Part shown: positions 34,421 through 44,353 of the stretch, piece by piece
How positions within the stretch are numbered: the stretch's first letter is position 1
Layout of the letters: the number at the start of each line of letters is the position of its first letter
Source of the DNA: Bradyrhizobium sp.
GTDB lineage: Bacteria > Pseudomonadota > Alphaproteobacteria > Rhizobiales > Xanthobacteraceae
Direction: 5' to 3'
Length of the DNA stretch: 64,000 nt
NCBI RefSeq assembly: GCF_016219575.1
Contig: NZ_JACRMG010000001.1
Span: 1-64,000 of the forward strand
Notes under the pieces: model-generated
Told to the model about the DNA's origin: nothing
What the model saw: the letters and a program-made list of their open reading frames with translations, nothing else
Database searches by the model: none
Position numbers and translations under genes: made by a program

Positions 34421-35620
34421 ATGCCTGGCCCACTTAGCGGTGTTCGAGTCCTGGATTTGACAGGCGTGGTATCCGGTCCCTACGCGACCATGTTTCTGGC
34501 GGATCAGGGCGCTGACGTCCTGAAGATCGAGCCGATTGGCGGCGATATTACGCGGCGCAGCCGCGCCACCATTGACAAGGATGGCGAGTTCTCCGCGCTT
34601 TTTATCTCTTCGAACCGCGGCAAGCGTTCACTGTCGATCGACGTCAAGAGCGCGGCCGGCCGAGAGGTCCTCGCCAAGCTGGTCGCGCAGGCCGACGTCC
34701 TGGTGCAGAATTTCCGTCCCGGCACCGTGGAGCGCCTCGGTCTCGGCGTGGACGAATTGCGCCAGCTTCACCCACGCCTGATCTATGTCTCGATCAGCGG
34801 CGTCGGCGAGACCGGCCCGTATGTGAAGAAGCGCGTTTATGATCCGATCATTCAAGCGCTGTCGGGCTTTGCCGATATCCAGTCGCAGCCGGTAACCAAC
34901 CGCCCGCAGATGATCCGAACCATCGTATGCGACAAGACCACGGCGGTGTTCACCGCACAGGCGGTAGCGGCGGCGCTTTATGCTCGCGAGAAGACCGGGC
35001 AGGGCGATCATATCCAGGTTGCGATGCTGGATGCGATGATTTCGTACCTGTGGCCGGAAGGCATGATGCAGTACACGGTGGTAGGAGCCGAGACCACCGC
35101 AGCAGATCCCAACGACCGGCCGGATCTCGTGTTCAAGACCAGCGACGGCTACATCACCGCCGGCACCATCTCGGATTCCGAATGGCAGGGCTTTTGCCGG
35201 GCCTCCGGCGATCCCGAGCTTGCCAGGGATCCCCGGTTTTCGACGCCGGGGGCACGCTCAGTCAACGCTACGGCCCGCATCAACAAGATGGCGGAGTACA
35301 TCAGCCAGCACACGACGGGCGAATGGCTGGAGCGCCTGGACGCCGCTGATGTTCCTTGCGCACCGATCCTGCGGCGAGGCGAAATCATCCACAACGAACA
35401 GGTGGTCGCGCGCGGCATCATCGCGGAGTTCGACCAGCCGAAGGTCGGGCGGGTGCGGCAGCCGAAGCCGGCGGCCCGCTTTGAGATCAATGAGGCCGCG
35501 ATCGGCGGGCCTGCTCCCCGGGTCGGTGAGCACTCGCGCGGCGTGTTGCGCGAACTAGGTTATGACGACGGCGCCATCGATAAGATGGTCGCCGAGCGTA
35601 GCGTACGCGTGGCGGTCTGA
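34421..35620 (+). CDS. CaiB/BaiF-type (family III) CoA-transferase
   Basis: A 399-residue class III CoA-transferase. ATG 34421 lies seven bases after GGGAG; ATG 34415 is too close. The N-terminal LSGVRVLDLTGVVSGPYATM, the RSLSIDVKS segment and the predicted catalytic Asp171 (VCDKTTAVFTAQAVAAALYA) are present. The enzyme moves CoA between carboxylic acids, or can act as a racemase or epimerase in some subfamilies. It probably activates a pathway acid without ATP, alongside the ligase at 37312. Confidence 0.9.
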   Translation: MPGPLSGVRVLDLTGVVSGPYATMFLADQGADVLKIEPIGGDITRRSRATIDKDGEFSALFISSNRGKRSLSIDVKSAAGREVLAKLVAQADVLVQNFRPGTVERLGLGVDELRQLHPRLIYVSISGVGETGPYVKKRVYDPIIQALSGFADIQSQPVTNRPQMIRTIVCDKTTAVFTAQAVAAALYAREKTGQGDHIQVAMLDAMISYLWPEGMMQYTVVGAETTAADPNDRPDLVFKTSDGYITAGTISDSEWQGFCRASGDPELARDPRFSTPGARSVNATARINKMAEYISQHTTGEWLERLDAADVPCAPILRRGEIIHNEQVVARGIIAEFDQPKVGRVRQPKPAARFEINEAAIGGPAPRVGEHSRGVLRELGYDDGAIDKMVAERSVRVAV

Positions 35621-35652
35621 CCTCGTACCCCTGCGCGAGTGGTTGTCGATTT

Positions 35653-36330
35653 CTAAACCTTGGCCGGCACCGGCGTGATTGGTGCCATCGGGACATTCGC
35701 CGCGACGGCTCGCTGAAAGGCATCCCGTTTCCTGATGCGTTCGAGATAAGGCTGCGCGTTGTCGCAAATGCCGACGCCGTAGGCGATAGCCCACTCAAGG
35801 CAGGTGGTGAGCAGGATGTCGGCGCTGGTAAACCGGTCGCCCATCAGGAATTGCCGGTCGTCCGCGAGTGCTACTTCGACATGGCGCAACTGCTGACGGA
35901 AATACTCGCCGGCCTGGGCAACGACTTCGGGCGCAATGCCGTAGATCGGACCGAGTGCATCGGCCCGATGGCGGCGCATCACGTAAAGGCTGGTTGAATC
36001 CAGTTCCGCGACGATAAAGAAACACCATTCCAGCCACGCGGCATACTCACGGGTGGTTTCAGGAATCAGCGAGCGCTCCGTCGTGGAATACATTCGCGAC
36101 AGATAGGCAACGATCGCGGCGCTCTCGCCGATGGAGAAGTCGCCGTCCTGAAGCAATGGAATCTTCTGGCGCGGATTGAGCTTGGTGTATTCCGCGGTCT
36201 TGGTCTCGCCCGTTCGCGGCCCGATCGGCTTTGTCGTGTAGGCCAAGCCCAGTTCGTGCATGGCCCAATGCGGACGGATGGTGCGGCTTGTCCCAACACC
36301 CCACAGGGTCAGGTTTGGTGTCGCGGTCAT
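35653..36330 (-). CDS. Glutathione S-transferase family protein
   Basis: A 225-residue GST starting MTATPNLTLWGVGTSRTIRP at ATG 36330, two bases past the stop of the upstream SDR gene, so the two are co-transcribed. The thioredoxin-like N-terminal domain holds a candidate catalytic Ser in GTSRTIRPHW and the glutathione-binding QKIPLLQDGDFSIGESAAI (cis-Pro and Glu-Ser). The C-terminal helical domain has FTSADILLTTCLEWA. Together with the isomerase-like protein this suggests glutathione is used in this pathway. Confidence 0.9.
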   Translation of the reverse strand: MTATPNLTLWGVGTSRTIRPHWAMHELGLAYTTKPIGPRTGETKTAEYTKLNPRQKIPLLQDGDFSIGESAAIVAYLSRMYSTTERSLIPETTREYAAWLEWCFFIVAELDSTSLYVMRRHRADALGPIYGIAPEVVAQAGEYFRQQLRHVEVALADDRQFLMGDRFTSADILLTTCLEWAIAYGVGICDNAQPYLERIRKRDAFQRAVAANVPMAPITPVPAKV

Positions 36331-36331
36331 G

Positions 36332-37075
36332 TTACCACTTCTCCACGGATGGACGGAGATCGAGCTCGTGGGTCCAGCCGTCCCTGCTTTGCTGGTGGGT
36401 GAACCAATAGGCGTCGGCAATGGAAGACGTCTTGGTCAGGCTATCCGCGGGAATTTCGCTTGCCTCGATCCCCTTCGCCGCTTTCATGCGCTGGTGGATC
36501 GCCTCGCTGTCGATGCCGGCGTCGATCAGGAGATGCACGACGTGAATGTTTTTCGGTCCCAGCTCGCGCGCCATCGCCTGGGCTACTGCCCGAAGTCCGA
36601 ACTTGGCTGATGAAAATGCCGCAAACCCCTGGCCGCCGCGCACGCTGGCCGTCGCACCCGTAAAGAAGATGGTGCCGTGTCCGCGCGGAAGCATGACGCG
36701 TGCAGCCTCACGTCCGACCAGGAAGCCGCCATAGCAGGCCAGTTCCCAAGCCTTGAAGAACAGCTTCTCGGTTGTCTCCAGCAGTGGCTTGTTGACGTTC
36801 GATCCCGCGTTGTAGAGGCAGACCTCGATCGGTCCGAGCTCTTTTTCGATCCGCGCGAATATGCCTTGGACCTCTGCTTCCTGACGGGCATCGACGCTGA
36901 AGGCGTGAATCTTATGTCCAGCATCCCTCAGCTCGGCCACAAGTCCCTGCGATTTGGACGCATCACGCCTGCAAATGCAAACCGTATAGCCGCCCTCGGC
37001 AAAACGCCGCGCGACCGCCGCTCCAATGGCGTCGCCTGCGCCCACAAGTATCGCTACGCCGCGGTTCGCGGTCAT
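36332..37075 (-). CDS. Atypical SDR lacking catalytic Ser/Tyr (paralogue 1)
   Basis: A 247-residue Rossmann protein. The nucleotide-binding motif is GAGDAIG (residues 12-18) and NAG occurs at 89-91. The position of the catalytic Tyr is Phe154 (FSSAK, Lys158 kept), and the catalytic Ser is replaced by Ala141 (FFTGATASVRGG). The C-terminus ends WTHELDLRPSVEKW, as in the paralogues at 38926 and 51386. It should bind NAD(P) but cannot use the usual Ser-Tyr-Lys chemistry. It is divergent from the CoA ligase and followed by the GST gene. Confidence 0.85.
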   Translation of the reverse strand: MTANRGVAILVGAGDAIGAAVARRFAEGGYTVCICRRDASKSQGLVAELRDAGHKIHAFSVDARQEAEVQGIFARIEKELGPIEVCLYNAGSNVNKPLLETTEKLFFKAWELACYGGFLVGREAARVMLPRGHGTIFFTGATASVRGGQGFAAFSSAKFGLRAVAQAMARELGPKNIHVVHLLIDAGIDSEAIHQRMKAAKGIEASEIPADSLTKTSSIADAYWFTHQQSRDGWTHELDLRPSVEKW

Positions 37076-37091
37076 TCCATTCCTCCCATCA

Positions 37092-37108
37092 AGTTCCTAT
37101 TTGGTACT
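37092..37108. promoter_or_regulatory. Candidate HxlR site 3 (before SDR/GST operon)
   Basis: AGTTC-CTATTTG-GTACT, the same 17-bp geometry as the site at 33594, 17 bases upstream of the minus-strand SDR start in the divergent intergenic region. Confidence 0.55.
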
Positions 37109-37232
37109 GTTATCGTAACGGGCGGATGGCGCATTGTAAACGACGGCGTTCAACGATATCCCGACCCCATTAGGGCAGCTTGGTTGCCCCTTCGGGCCTC
37201 GCGAAGCCGGGCCGACGAATTAGACATTGACG

Positions 37233-37249
37233 AGTTCTAAAAAAGAACG
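37233..37249. promoter_or_regulatory. Candidate HxlR site 4 (before CoA-ligase operon)
   Basis: AGTTC-TAAAAAA-GAACG, same spacing as sites 2 and 3, about 63 bases upstream of the ligase start. The A-rich spacer resembles the W-rich spacer of site 2. Confidence 0.55.
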
Positions 37250-37311
37250 TTAGGTTCGGCAACGCACCCGCGCATGGCGCGGGCGGGCAATGGTTGACGG
37301 GGAGGTCGGTC

Positions 37312-38910
37312 GTGGCGGAGCTTTCAGAGGCGATCAATCTCGACGAGATTGCTGTCGGCTTGCCGCGTCGCATCCATGAAGTAACGGCAAGACAGGTTGC
37401 CAAAGCCCCCGACCGGATCGCGCTGATCGAAGACGGGGCATCCTGGAGCTACCGCGATCTGGACCGGCGTGTCAGCGAGATCGCCACCGTCCTGTCGTCG
37501 CTGGGAATCAGGGCGGGCGACCGGATGATCCTTGTCAGCGAAAACTGTATTACGCTCGCCGCGTTGCTGCTGGCGACGAGCCGGCTCGATGCCTGGGCGA
37601 TCGTCGCCAACCCGCGATTGTCCGCGCGCGAACTGGATCAGATCCGCGACCATAGCGGCGCCCGCCGGATGTTTTTCACGTCAGGTATTTCGAAGGAGGC
37701 CGCAGCTCACGCCTCGCGCTGTGCCGCCCAGGACCGGCAAGTAGGCCCGTTGCCGGAGATAGGTGTTGGTCCGCTCAACGAAAGCGCAATCGTCGAGCCG
37801 GTGGAGGCCGATCCCCTGAAACAAGTCGCGGTGCTGATCTACACCTCGGGTACGACGGGAACCCCGAAAGGCGTGATGCTCTCGCATGACAACCTGCTGA
37901 TCAGCGCAAAGACCACGGCGCATATGCGCAAAATGAATGAAGACGACAAGATCTATCTCGTCTTGCCGATCTCCCATATCGTCGGCATCTCGCTCCTGAT
38001 CATGACATTGATGACCGGCGGCACGGTGCGGATGGTCAGCAAATACGATCCTGCGGCGACCGCCAGGGCGATTGCGGAGGAGGGCGTTACCATCCTCAAT
38101 GGCGTGCCCGCCACCTATCAACGGCTGCTGGAGTACAAGAGCGTGGCGGGTGTGGAACAACTCGCCCGAGGCTCGTTACGCTTGATCGCCGTCGCCGGCG
38201 CACCCCTCGATTTGAATCTGAAGTTGCGTGTGGAAAAGGAGTTCGGCCTTCCGCTGCTTAACGGCTACGGGATCACCGAATGTTCGCCGGGGATATCGGG
38301 CGTCCGTTTCGATGCGCCGCGCGCCGACCAGGCGGTTGGCACTGTGCTGCCGGGAGTAGAGGCGCGGGTCCGAACGCTCGACGGAATTCCGACGGCAAGA
38401 GGTGAAGTCGGAGAGCTGCATGTACGCGGACGCAACGTGATGCTCGGCTACTATCGTGCCCCCGAGCTGACCGCCAAGGCAATCGACAGCGAGGGCTGGT
38501 TCAACACCGGCGATCTGGCGCGCTTCGACGGCGACTGCCTGTACATTGTCGGCCGCACCAAGGAAATGATCATCCGTTCGGGTTTCAACGTCTATCCGGC
38601 CGAGGTCGAAGCGGTCCTCAGTTCACACAAGGACGTCGTGCAGTCCGCCGTGGTCGGCCGTGCCGCAGACGGCAATGAGGAGATTGTCGCCTTTGTGCAA
38701 CTGCTGCCGGGGTCACGCGTGACGGCGGAGGAACTGATGGGTTTCATCCGATTTCAGCTCACCTCATACAAGCGCCCGTCCGAAATCGTCCTCCTCGATG
38801 CCTTGCCGGCCACTTCAACCGGCAAGATACTCAAGCACAAGCTCGCGGAGTCCTTGCGTGGCGAAACCCCTCCGGGGCAGATCGCCGAACTTCGCAGACA
38901 ACAGATCTAA
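37312..38910 (+). CDS. AMP-dependent acyl-CoA synthetase
   Basis: A 532-residue ligase starting at GTG 37312, six bases after GGGAGG; TTG 37294 is less likely. The motifs IYTSGTTGTPKG, NGYGITECSPG, GWFNTGDLARF and GRTKEMIIRSGFNVYP are present, as is the catalytic Lys in TSTGKILKHKL. It starts the operon that continues with an SDR, two acyl-CoA dehydrogenases, a thiolase and a flavoprotein, that is, a full beta-oxidation-style set. The acid it activates is not evident. Confidence 0.92.
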   Translation: MAELSEAINLDEIAVGLPRRIHEVTARQVAKAPDRIALIEDGASWSYRDLDRRVSEIATVLSSLGIRAGDRMILVSENCITLAALLLATSRLDAWAIVANPRLSARELDQIRDHSGARRMFFTSGISKEAAAHASRCAAQDRQVGPLPEIGVGPLNESAIVEPVEADPLKQVAVLIYTSGTTGTPKGVMLSHDNLLISAKTTAHMRKMNEDDKIYLVLPISHIVGISLLIMTLMTGGTVRMVSKYDPAATARAIAEEGVTILNGVPATYQRLLEYKSVAGVEQLARGSLRLIAVAGAPLDLNLKLRVEKEFGLPLLNGYGITECSPGISGVRFDAPRADQAVGTVLPGVEARVRTLDGIPTARGEVGELHVRGRNVMLGYYRAPELTAKAIDSEGWFNTGDLARFDGDCLYIVGRTKEMIIRSGFNVYPAEVEAVLSSHKDVVQSAVVGRAADGNEEIVAFVQLLPGSRVTAEELMGFIRFQLTSYKRPSEIVLLDALPATSTGKILKHKLAESLRGETPPGQIAELRRQQI

Positions 38911-38925
38911 CCTGGGAGAACACCC

Positions 38926-39663
38926 TTGCAGAAGAGAAACGCGACCGTGGCCGTGATCGGTGCTGGCGACTTTATCGGCAGTGAAATTGCAAAGAAGTTC
39001 GCCTCGGAGGGTTTTACGGTGTTCGCCGGGCGCCGCAACGGCGCCAAGCTCGAACCGCTGGTCAAGGAGATCGAGAAGGCCGGCGGCGAAATTCACGCGC
39101 GCTCGCTCGACGCACGCAAAGAAGAGGAAATCATTTCTTTCCTCGGTGATGCGGACAAGCACGCGCCGCTCGAGGTTTGCATCTTCAACATCGGCGCCAA
39201 CGTCAACTTTCCAATTCTGGACACCACCGAGCGTGTTTTCCGCAAGGTCTGGGAGATGGCTTGCTACTCCGGCTTTCTCGCCGGCCGCGAGTCCGCTCGC
39301 CTGATGCTGCCCCGCGGCAAAGGCAATATCTTCTTCACCGGCGCTACAGCGAGCCTCCGTGGCGGGACGGGATATGCGGCTTTCGCCAGCGCGAAGTTCG
39401 GCCTGCGGGCCGTTGCACAGGCGACCGCACGTGAGTTGGGTCCAAAGAACATCCACGTAGCGCATCTCATTATCGACTCCGGGGTCGACACCGAATGGGT
39501 GCGGCAGCGGCGAATCGAGGCGCTTGGCCCGAACGCACTGGATGATCCTGATCTGCTAATGCCGCCATCGTCGGTCGCGGAGTCTTACTGGCTGCTTTAT
39601 CAGCAGCCCAAAAGCGCATGGACTTTTGAGCTGGAGATTCGCCCATTCGGCGAGAAGTGGTAG
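38926..39663 (+). CDS. Atypical SDR lacking catalytic Ser/Tyr (paralogue 2)
   Basis: A 245-residue Rossmann protein starting at TTG 38926, seven bases after GGGAG. It has GAGDFIG (residues 12-18). The catalytic Tyr position is Phe153 (FASAK, Lys157 kept), and the Ser position is Ala140 in FFTGATASLRGG. The C-terminal FELEIRPFGEKW is shared with the paralogues. It is close to the SDR at 36332, indicating duplication with one copy in each divergent operon. The likely role is a non-canonical reductase, dehydratase or NAD-binding scaffold within the CoA pathway. Confidence 0.85.
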   Translation: MQKRNATVAVIGAGDFIGSEIAKKFASEGFTVFAGRRNGAKLEPLVKEIEKAGGEIHARSLDARKEEEIISFLGDADKHAPLEVCIFNIGANVNFPILDTTERVFRKVWEMACYSGFLAGRESARLMLPRGKGNIFFTGATASLRGGTGYAAFASAKFGLRAVAQATARELGPKNIHVAHLIIDSGVDTEWVRQRRIEALGPNALDDPDLLMPPSSVAESYWLLYQQPKSAWTFELEIRPFGEKW

Positions 39664-39677
39664 CGGAGCCTCTCAAA

Positions 39678-40859
39678 ATGGAACTCAATCTTTCCAGTGA
39701 GGAGGCTGCGTTTCGTGACGAGGTGCGCGCTTTCATCGCGGAGAACTATCCCGCGGAAATGCGCGTTCCCAATCCGGAAACCGACCTTTCCAAAGAGCAG
39801 ATGCTGCTCTGGCACCGTATCCTCCACCAGAAGGGATGGATCGCCCCGCTCTGGCCCAAGGAGCATGGCGGGCCGGGCTGGTCGATCACCCAGCGCTTTA
39901 TCTTCGAGCAGGAAACGTCACGTGCCGGGACGCTGCCGCCACTCGCGTTCAGCGTGACCATGGTCGGCCCGGTCATCTACACGTTCGGCAACGACGCGCA
40001 GAAACAGAAATTTCTGCCGCGAATCCTCTCCGGTGAGGATTGGTGGTGCCAGGGTTATTCGGAGCCGGGATCCGGCTCCGACCTCGCGTCGGTCCGCACC
40101 AAGGCCGTCCGCGACGGCGATCACTATATTGTCAACGGACACAAGACCTGGACGACACTGGCCCAGCATGCCGACTGGATATTCTGCCTGGTGCGGACCG
40201 ATCCTTCGGCAAAGCCTCAGGCCGGCATCTCCTTCCTGCTGATCGACATGAAATCGCCCGGCGTCACCGTGCGGCCGATCATCACCATCGACGGGTCGCA
40301 TGAGGTGAATGACGTGTTCCTTGAGGACGTGCGCGTCCCTGTGGAAAATTTGATCGGCGAGGAAAACAAAGGGTGGACCTACGCAAAATTCCTGCTGGGC
40401 AACGAGCGTACCAGCATGGCCGGGATCGGCCGATCGACGCGTTATCTGGAGCGTCTCAAGCACATCGTGAGAACCGAGATCGGCGAAGACGATCCGACCT
40501 TCGGGGAATTCATCAAGGAAATCGCGCGCGTCGAGCTGGATGTGCTCGCGTTGGAGGCAACCGAACTGCGGATCGTCGCACAGATGTCGCGCGGCATCGA
40601 TCCGGGGCCGGCCGCCTCACTGTTCAAGATCAGGGGCACAGAAATATTCCAGCGCATCACGGATCTGACGCATCAAGCGATCGGAAATTATGGTCTGGCG
40701 ATTCGCGAACACCCGGTGAGCGCCAACCGCTTCATGCCGGGGCCGGACTACGGCCACACGGCGACGGAGAAATATCTGAACTCCCGAAAACTCAGCATTT
40801 ACGGGGGATCGAATGAAATCCAGCGCAACATCATCGCGAAAGCGGTTCTCGGTCTCTGA
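39678..40859 (+). CDS. Acyl-CoA dehydrogenase, larger partner
   Basis: A 393-residue FAD-dependent acyl-CoA dehydrogenase from ATG 39678; a GTG at 39657 overlapping the previous stop is possible. Family signatures are GYSEPGSGSDLASVRT and SIYGGSNEIQRNIIAK at the C-terminus. It is followed 21 bases later by a second, shorter dehydrogenase. Paired, dissimilar genes of this kind often encode alpha2beta2 enzymes acting on bulky ring-bearing CoA thioesters, as in bacterial steroid degradation. Confidence 0.92.
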   Translation: MELNLSSEEAAFRDEVRAFIAENYPAEMRVPNPETDLSKEQMLLWHRILHQKGWIAPLWPKEHGGPGWSITQRFIFEQETSRAGTLPPLAFSVTMVGPVIYTFGNDAQKQKFLPRILSGEDWWCQGYSEPGSGSDLASVRTKAVRDGDHYIVNGHKTWTTLAQHADWIFCLVRTDPSAKPQAGISFLLIDMKSPGVTVRPIITIDGSHEVNDVFLEDVRVPVENLIGEENKGWTYAKFLLGNERTSMAGIGRSTRYLERLKHIVRTEIGEDDPTFGEFIKEIARVELDVLALEATELRIVAQMSRGIDPGPAASLFKIRGTEIFQRITDLTHQAIGNYGLAIREHPVSANRFMPGPDYGHTATEKYLNSRKLSIYGGSNEIQRNIIAKAVLGL

Positions 40860-40880
40860 CCACATCGCACGAGGCATCGG

Positions 40881-42011
40881 ATGGATATCCAGTTGACGGA
40901 AGAACAGGAATTGCTCCGTTCCAGCATTCAGCGGTTCCTGCGCGATCAGTACGATTTCGACGAGCGTCGAAAAATTGTTGCGACGGATGAAGGCTGGAGC
41001 CGCAAGCACTGGAGCGCCTTTGCCGAGCTAGGGTTGTGCGCGGCACCGTTTCAGGAAAGCTCCGGCGGCCTTGGTGGCGGATCGCTTGCAACAATGATTG
41101 TGATGCGTGAGTTCGGACGCCACTTGGTCATTGAACCGTACTTCGAGACCGTTGTTCTCGCCGGCGGTCTGATCGAGGACGCTGGCTCGCCCGAGCAGCG
41201 CGAGGCGTTCCTGCCGAACATCATGGATGGCAGCGCCATATGGGCTGTGGCTTGGGCAGAAGGACGGTCACGCTACGATTTCAACAACGTCACGACGACG
41301 GCGCGGCGCCAGGGGGATAATTTCGTCCTGAGCGGAGCGAAGGCGGCGGTGATTGGTGCGCCGTGGGCCGACAAACTGATAGTCTCGGCACGCACGTCCG
41401 GTGGGCCGCGCGATCGCGACGGCGTAAGCCTGTTCGTCGTCGATCGCCATTCGGCCAATCTCCACTTGCAAAGCTTCAAAACCGTCGATGGCCGGCGCGC
41501 CGCCGAACTCACGCTGATGGACGTCCACGTTCCGGCCAGCCAATTGCTTGGCGCCGAAGGTGAAGGCGTCGTGGCGCTCGAAGCGTGCCGCGACCGTGCT
41601 ATCGCAGCGCTCTGCGCGGAAGCCGTCGGCGCGATGTCAGTGCTGAATTCGGCGACACTTGAATACAGCAAGGCGCGCAAGCAGTTCGGGGTTGCTCTCG
41701 GGACGTTTCAGGTGCTGCAGCACCGCATGGTCGACATGTTCATCGCCCTAGAAGAATCGATTTCGCTCACACAACATTTGAGCCTCAGCCTTGCGGCGCG
41801 GGAGCCAAACGGATCGAAACTGGCGTCTGGCGCGAAATCCAAGGTCGGCTACGCCGCACGTTTCGTCGCAGAGCAGGCCGTGCAACTGCACGGCGGCATG
41901 GGTATGAGCGACGAATTGAATGTCGGTCATTACTTCAAGCGAATAAGCTCCATCAACATCCAGTTTGGCGATCCTGCCTATCATCTGATGCGGTACGCGC
42001 AGCAAAGCTGA
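40881..42011 (+). CDS. Acyl-CoA dehydrogenase, smaller partner
   Basis: A 376-residue acyl-CoA dehydrogenase starting [19 protein letters not shown]. The middle domain is less conserved ([19 protein letters not shown]) and the C-terminal [20 protein letters not shown] is typical of the beta-like partner of heteromeric dehydrogenases. It probably forms a heteromer with the preceding product. It is co-directional with the thiolase that follows. Confidence 0.9.
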   Translation: MDIQLTEEQELLRSSIQRFLRDQYDFDERRKIVATDEGWSRKHWSAFAELGLCAAPFQESSGGLGGGSLATMIVMREFGRHLVIEPYFETVVLAGGLIEDAGSPEQREAFLPNIMDGSAIWAVAWAEGRSRYDFNNVTTTARRQGDNFVLSGAKAAVIGAPWADKLIVSARTSGGPRDRDGVSLFVVDRHSANLHLQSFKTVDGRRAAELTLMDVHVPASQLLGAEGEGVVALEACRDRAIAALCAEAVGAMSVLNSATLEYSKARKQFGVALGTFQVLQHRMVDMFIALEESISLTQHLSLSLAAREPNGSKLASGAKSKVGYAARFVAEQAVQLHGGMGMSDELNVGHYFKRISSINIQFGDPAYHLMRYAQQS

Positions 42012-42063
42012 CTGTGCGTCCGAGGCGGTAATCCGACTGTCATATCCAACCGAAGGTATAACA

Positions 42064-43251
42064 ATGACTGAAGCTGTGATCGTCTCGACCGCCCGCACCC
42101 CGATCGGCAAGGCATACAAAGGTGCGCTCAATCATACCGAGGGCGCGACCCTGTTAGGCCATGCGATCTCCTCGGCGCTGTCGCGAGCCAAGCTCGAAGG
42201 TGGCGAAGTAGAGGATGTCGTGATGGGGTGCGCCATGCAACAGGGTACCACGGGCACCAATATCGCGCGGAAGGCGCTGCTACGCGCCGGACTTCCGGTG
42301 AGCGTGGCCGGAACGACCATCGACCGCCAATGCGCATCTGGCCTTCAGGCGATTGCCTTGGCTGCGCGTTCGGTCATCTTCGATGGCGTGGAAGTCGCTA
42401 TCGGCGGCGGTGGCGAGTCGATCAGCTTAGTGCAAAACAACCAGATGAACAATTTTCATGCCGTCGATTCGGAGCTGCTCGCCATGAAAGGAGACGCCTA
42501 CATCGCGATGCTGGACACCGCCGAGATCGTGGCAAAGCGCTATGACATTTCGCGCGAACGCCAGGACGAATATAGCCTGGAAAGCCAGCGCCGGACCGCG
42601 GCAGCGCAGCAGGCCGGTCGCTTCAACGACGAACTCGCACCGATCAAGACCACGATGGCGATAACGGACAAGGCGACCGGCGCCGTGTCATATCAGCAAG
42701 TGACGCTGTCGGCCGACGAGGGGCCGCGTCCCGATACCACGGCCGAGGGTCTGGCGGGCGTCAAGCCGGCAAAGGGGCCGGGCTTCACTGTTACCGGCGG
42801 CAATGCGAGCCAGCTCTCGGACGGAGCAAGTGCCGCCGTCATCATGAGCGACAAGCTGGCGGCGCGGAAGGGACTAAAACCGCTCGGCATTTTCCGCGGG
42901 TTTGTCGCGGCGGGCTGCGAGCCGGACGAGATGGGAGTGGGGCCGGTCTACGCCGTGCCGCGGCTACTCAAGCGTCACGGACTCAAGATCGACGATATCG
43001 ATCTCTGGGAATTGAACGAGGCCTTCGCGGTGCAAGTCATCCATTGCCGCGACAAGCTCGGGATCGATCCGGAAAAGCTCAACGTCAATGGCGGCTCGAT
43101 CGCGGTTGGCCATCCCTACGGCATGACCGGAGCTCGGCTGACCGGCCACGCCTTGATCGAGGGTCGCCGGCGCAAGGCCAAATACGCAGTCGTCACCATG
43201 TGTGTGGGCGGCGGCATGGGTGCTGCAGGACTTCTCGAAATTGTCCACTAA
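42064..43251 (+). CDS. Acetyl-CoA acyltransferase (thiolase)
   Basis: A 395-residue thiolase. The nucleophilic Cys90 lies in [11 protein letters not shown], the active His in [15 protein letters not shown], and the second Cys in TMCVGGGMG. It catalyses thiolytic cleavage of a 3-oxoacyl-CoA, the last step of a beta-oxidation turn. It belongs to the ligase/SDR/dehydrogenase operon. Compared with the thiolase at 47031 it has a shorter, different central region and is only distantly related. Confidence 0.93.
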   Translation: MTEAVIVSTARTPIGKAYKGALNHTEGATLLGHAISSALSRAKLEGGEVEDVVMGCAMQQGTTGTNIARKALLRAGLPVSVAGTTIDRQCASGLQAIALAARSVIFDGVEVAIGGGGESISLVQNNQMNNFHAVDSELLAMKGDAYIAMLDTAEIVAKRYDISRERQDEYSLESQRRTAAAQQAGRFNDELAPIKTTMAITDKATGAVSYQQVTLSADEGPRPDTTAEGLAGVKPAKGPGFTVTGGNASQLSDGASAAVIMSDKLAARKGLKPLGIFRGFVAAGCEPDEMGVGPVYAVPRLLKRHGLKIDDIDLWELNEAFAVQVIHCRDKLGIDPEKLNVNGGSIAVGHPYGMTGARLTGHALIEGRRRKAKYAVVTMCVGGGMGAAGLLEIVH

Positions 43252-43304
43252 CGAGCAACAAGTCGGCTAGACCAGGCATCTGTGAAACCACATCGGAGGC
43301 ACTT

Positions 43305-44318
43305 GTGAAGACAGCAATCACCGAGATGTTCGGCATCGAACATCCGATCATCCAGGGCGGAATGCACTATGTGGGGTTTGCCGAACTCGCTGCCGCAGTT
43401 TCGAATGCCGGCGGGCTTGGAATCATCACCGGTCTGACGCAGCGGACACCGGAACTGCTGGCTAAGGAGATCGCGCGTTGCAGGGACATGACGGACAAGC
43501 CGTTCGGCGTGAACCTGACGTTCCTGCCGACCTTTAGCGCGCCGCCCTATCCGGAATACATCGCAGCCATCAGGGAATGCGGAATCAAGGTGGTTGAGAC
43601 AGCGGGACGCAGCCCCGAGCAGTACATGCCGGCCTTGAAGGCGGGGGGCATCAAAGTGATTCACAAATGCACGTCCGTTCGACATTCGCTGAAGGCTGAG
43701 CAGATCGGCTGCGACGCCGTCAGTGTCGATGGCTTTGAATGCGGCGGGCATCCCGGCGAAGACGATATGCCCAACATGATCCTGCTGCCGCGCGCGGCCG
43801 AGGAACTGAAGATACCTTTCGTTGCCTCCGGCGGTATGGCGGACGCGCGCAGCCTGGTCGCGGCGCTGGCGATGGGCGCCGCCGGCATGAACATGGGAAC
43901 GCGCTTTATCGCTACCAAGGAAGCGCCGGTACACCAGAACGTCAAGGATGCGCTGGTGAAGGCAACGGAACTCGACACCCGTCTGGTCATGCGCGGGCTC
44001 CGGAATACCGAGCGCGTTTTGAACAACAAGGGCGTTGAGCAGCTGCTCGAAATCGAACGAGCCAAGGGCAAGCAACTCAAGATCGAGGATATCCACGATC
44101 AGGTGGCGGGCGTCTATCCCAAGGTGATGATCGACGGCGATATGGACGCGGGCGCCTGGAGTTGCGGCATGGTCGCGGGCCTCATTCACGACATTCCGAC
44201 GGTCAAGGAACTGATCGATCGCATCATGGCGGATGCCGAACGTATCATCCGTCAGCGTCTGACTGGCTTCCTCGATGATGCCGGGAAGAGGCCGGCTGCC
44301 GCTCTGGCGATCGCCTAA
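43305..44318 (+). CDS. Nitronate monooxygenase/IpdC-like FMN flavoprotein
   Basis: A 337-residue TIM-barrel flavoprotein starting at GTG 43305, five bases after GGAGG; the longer frame from 43044 overlaps the thiolase gene. Characteristic segments are IEHPIIQGGMHYVG, AVSNAGGLG, DGFECGGHPGEDD, FVASGGMADARSLVAALAMG and GTRFIATKEAP. Databases label such proteins 2-nitropropane dioxygenase. In actinobacterial steroid degradation a member of this superfamily (IpdC) acts in the CoA pathway for rings C and D. Its placement after ligase, dehydrogenases and thiolase favours a CoA-pathway role over nitronate oxidation. Confidence 0.88.
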   Translation: MKTAITEMFGIEHPIIQGGMHYVGFAELAAAVSNAGGLGIITGLTQRTPELLAKEIARCRDMTDKPFGVNLTFLPTFSAPPYPEYIAAIRECGIKVVETAGRSPEQYMPALKAGGIKVIHKCTSVRHSLKAEQIGCDAVSVDGFECGGHPGEDDMPNMILLPRAAEELKIPFVASGGMADARSLVAALAMGAAGMNMGTRFIATKEAPVHQNVKDALVKATELDTRLVMRGLRNTERVLNNKGVEQLLEIERAKGKQLKIEDIHDQVAGVYPKVMIDGDMDAGAWSCGMVAGLIHDIPTVKELIDRIMADAERIIRQRLTGFLDDAGKRPAAALAIA

Positions 44319-44353
44319 CCTTTCCGAGCGAAATATCACTGGCGGGGGAATTC

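Noticed and set aside
43305..44318. True nitronate (2-nitropropane) detoxification enzyme
   Set aside because: Context is entirely CoA-pathway genes; the family is broad, so the specific label was not adopted.
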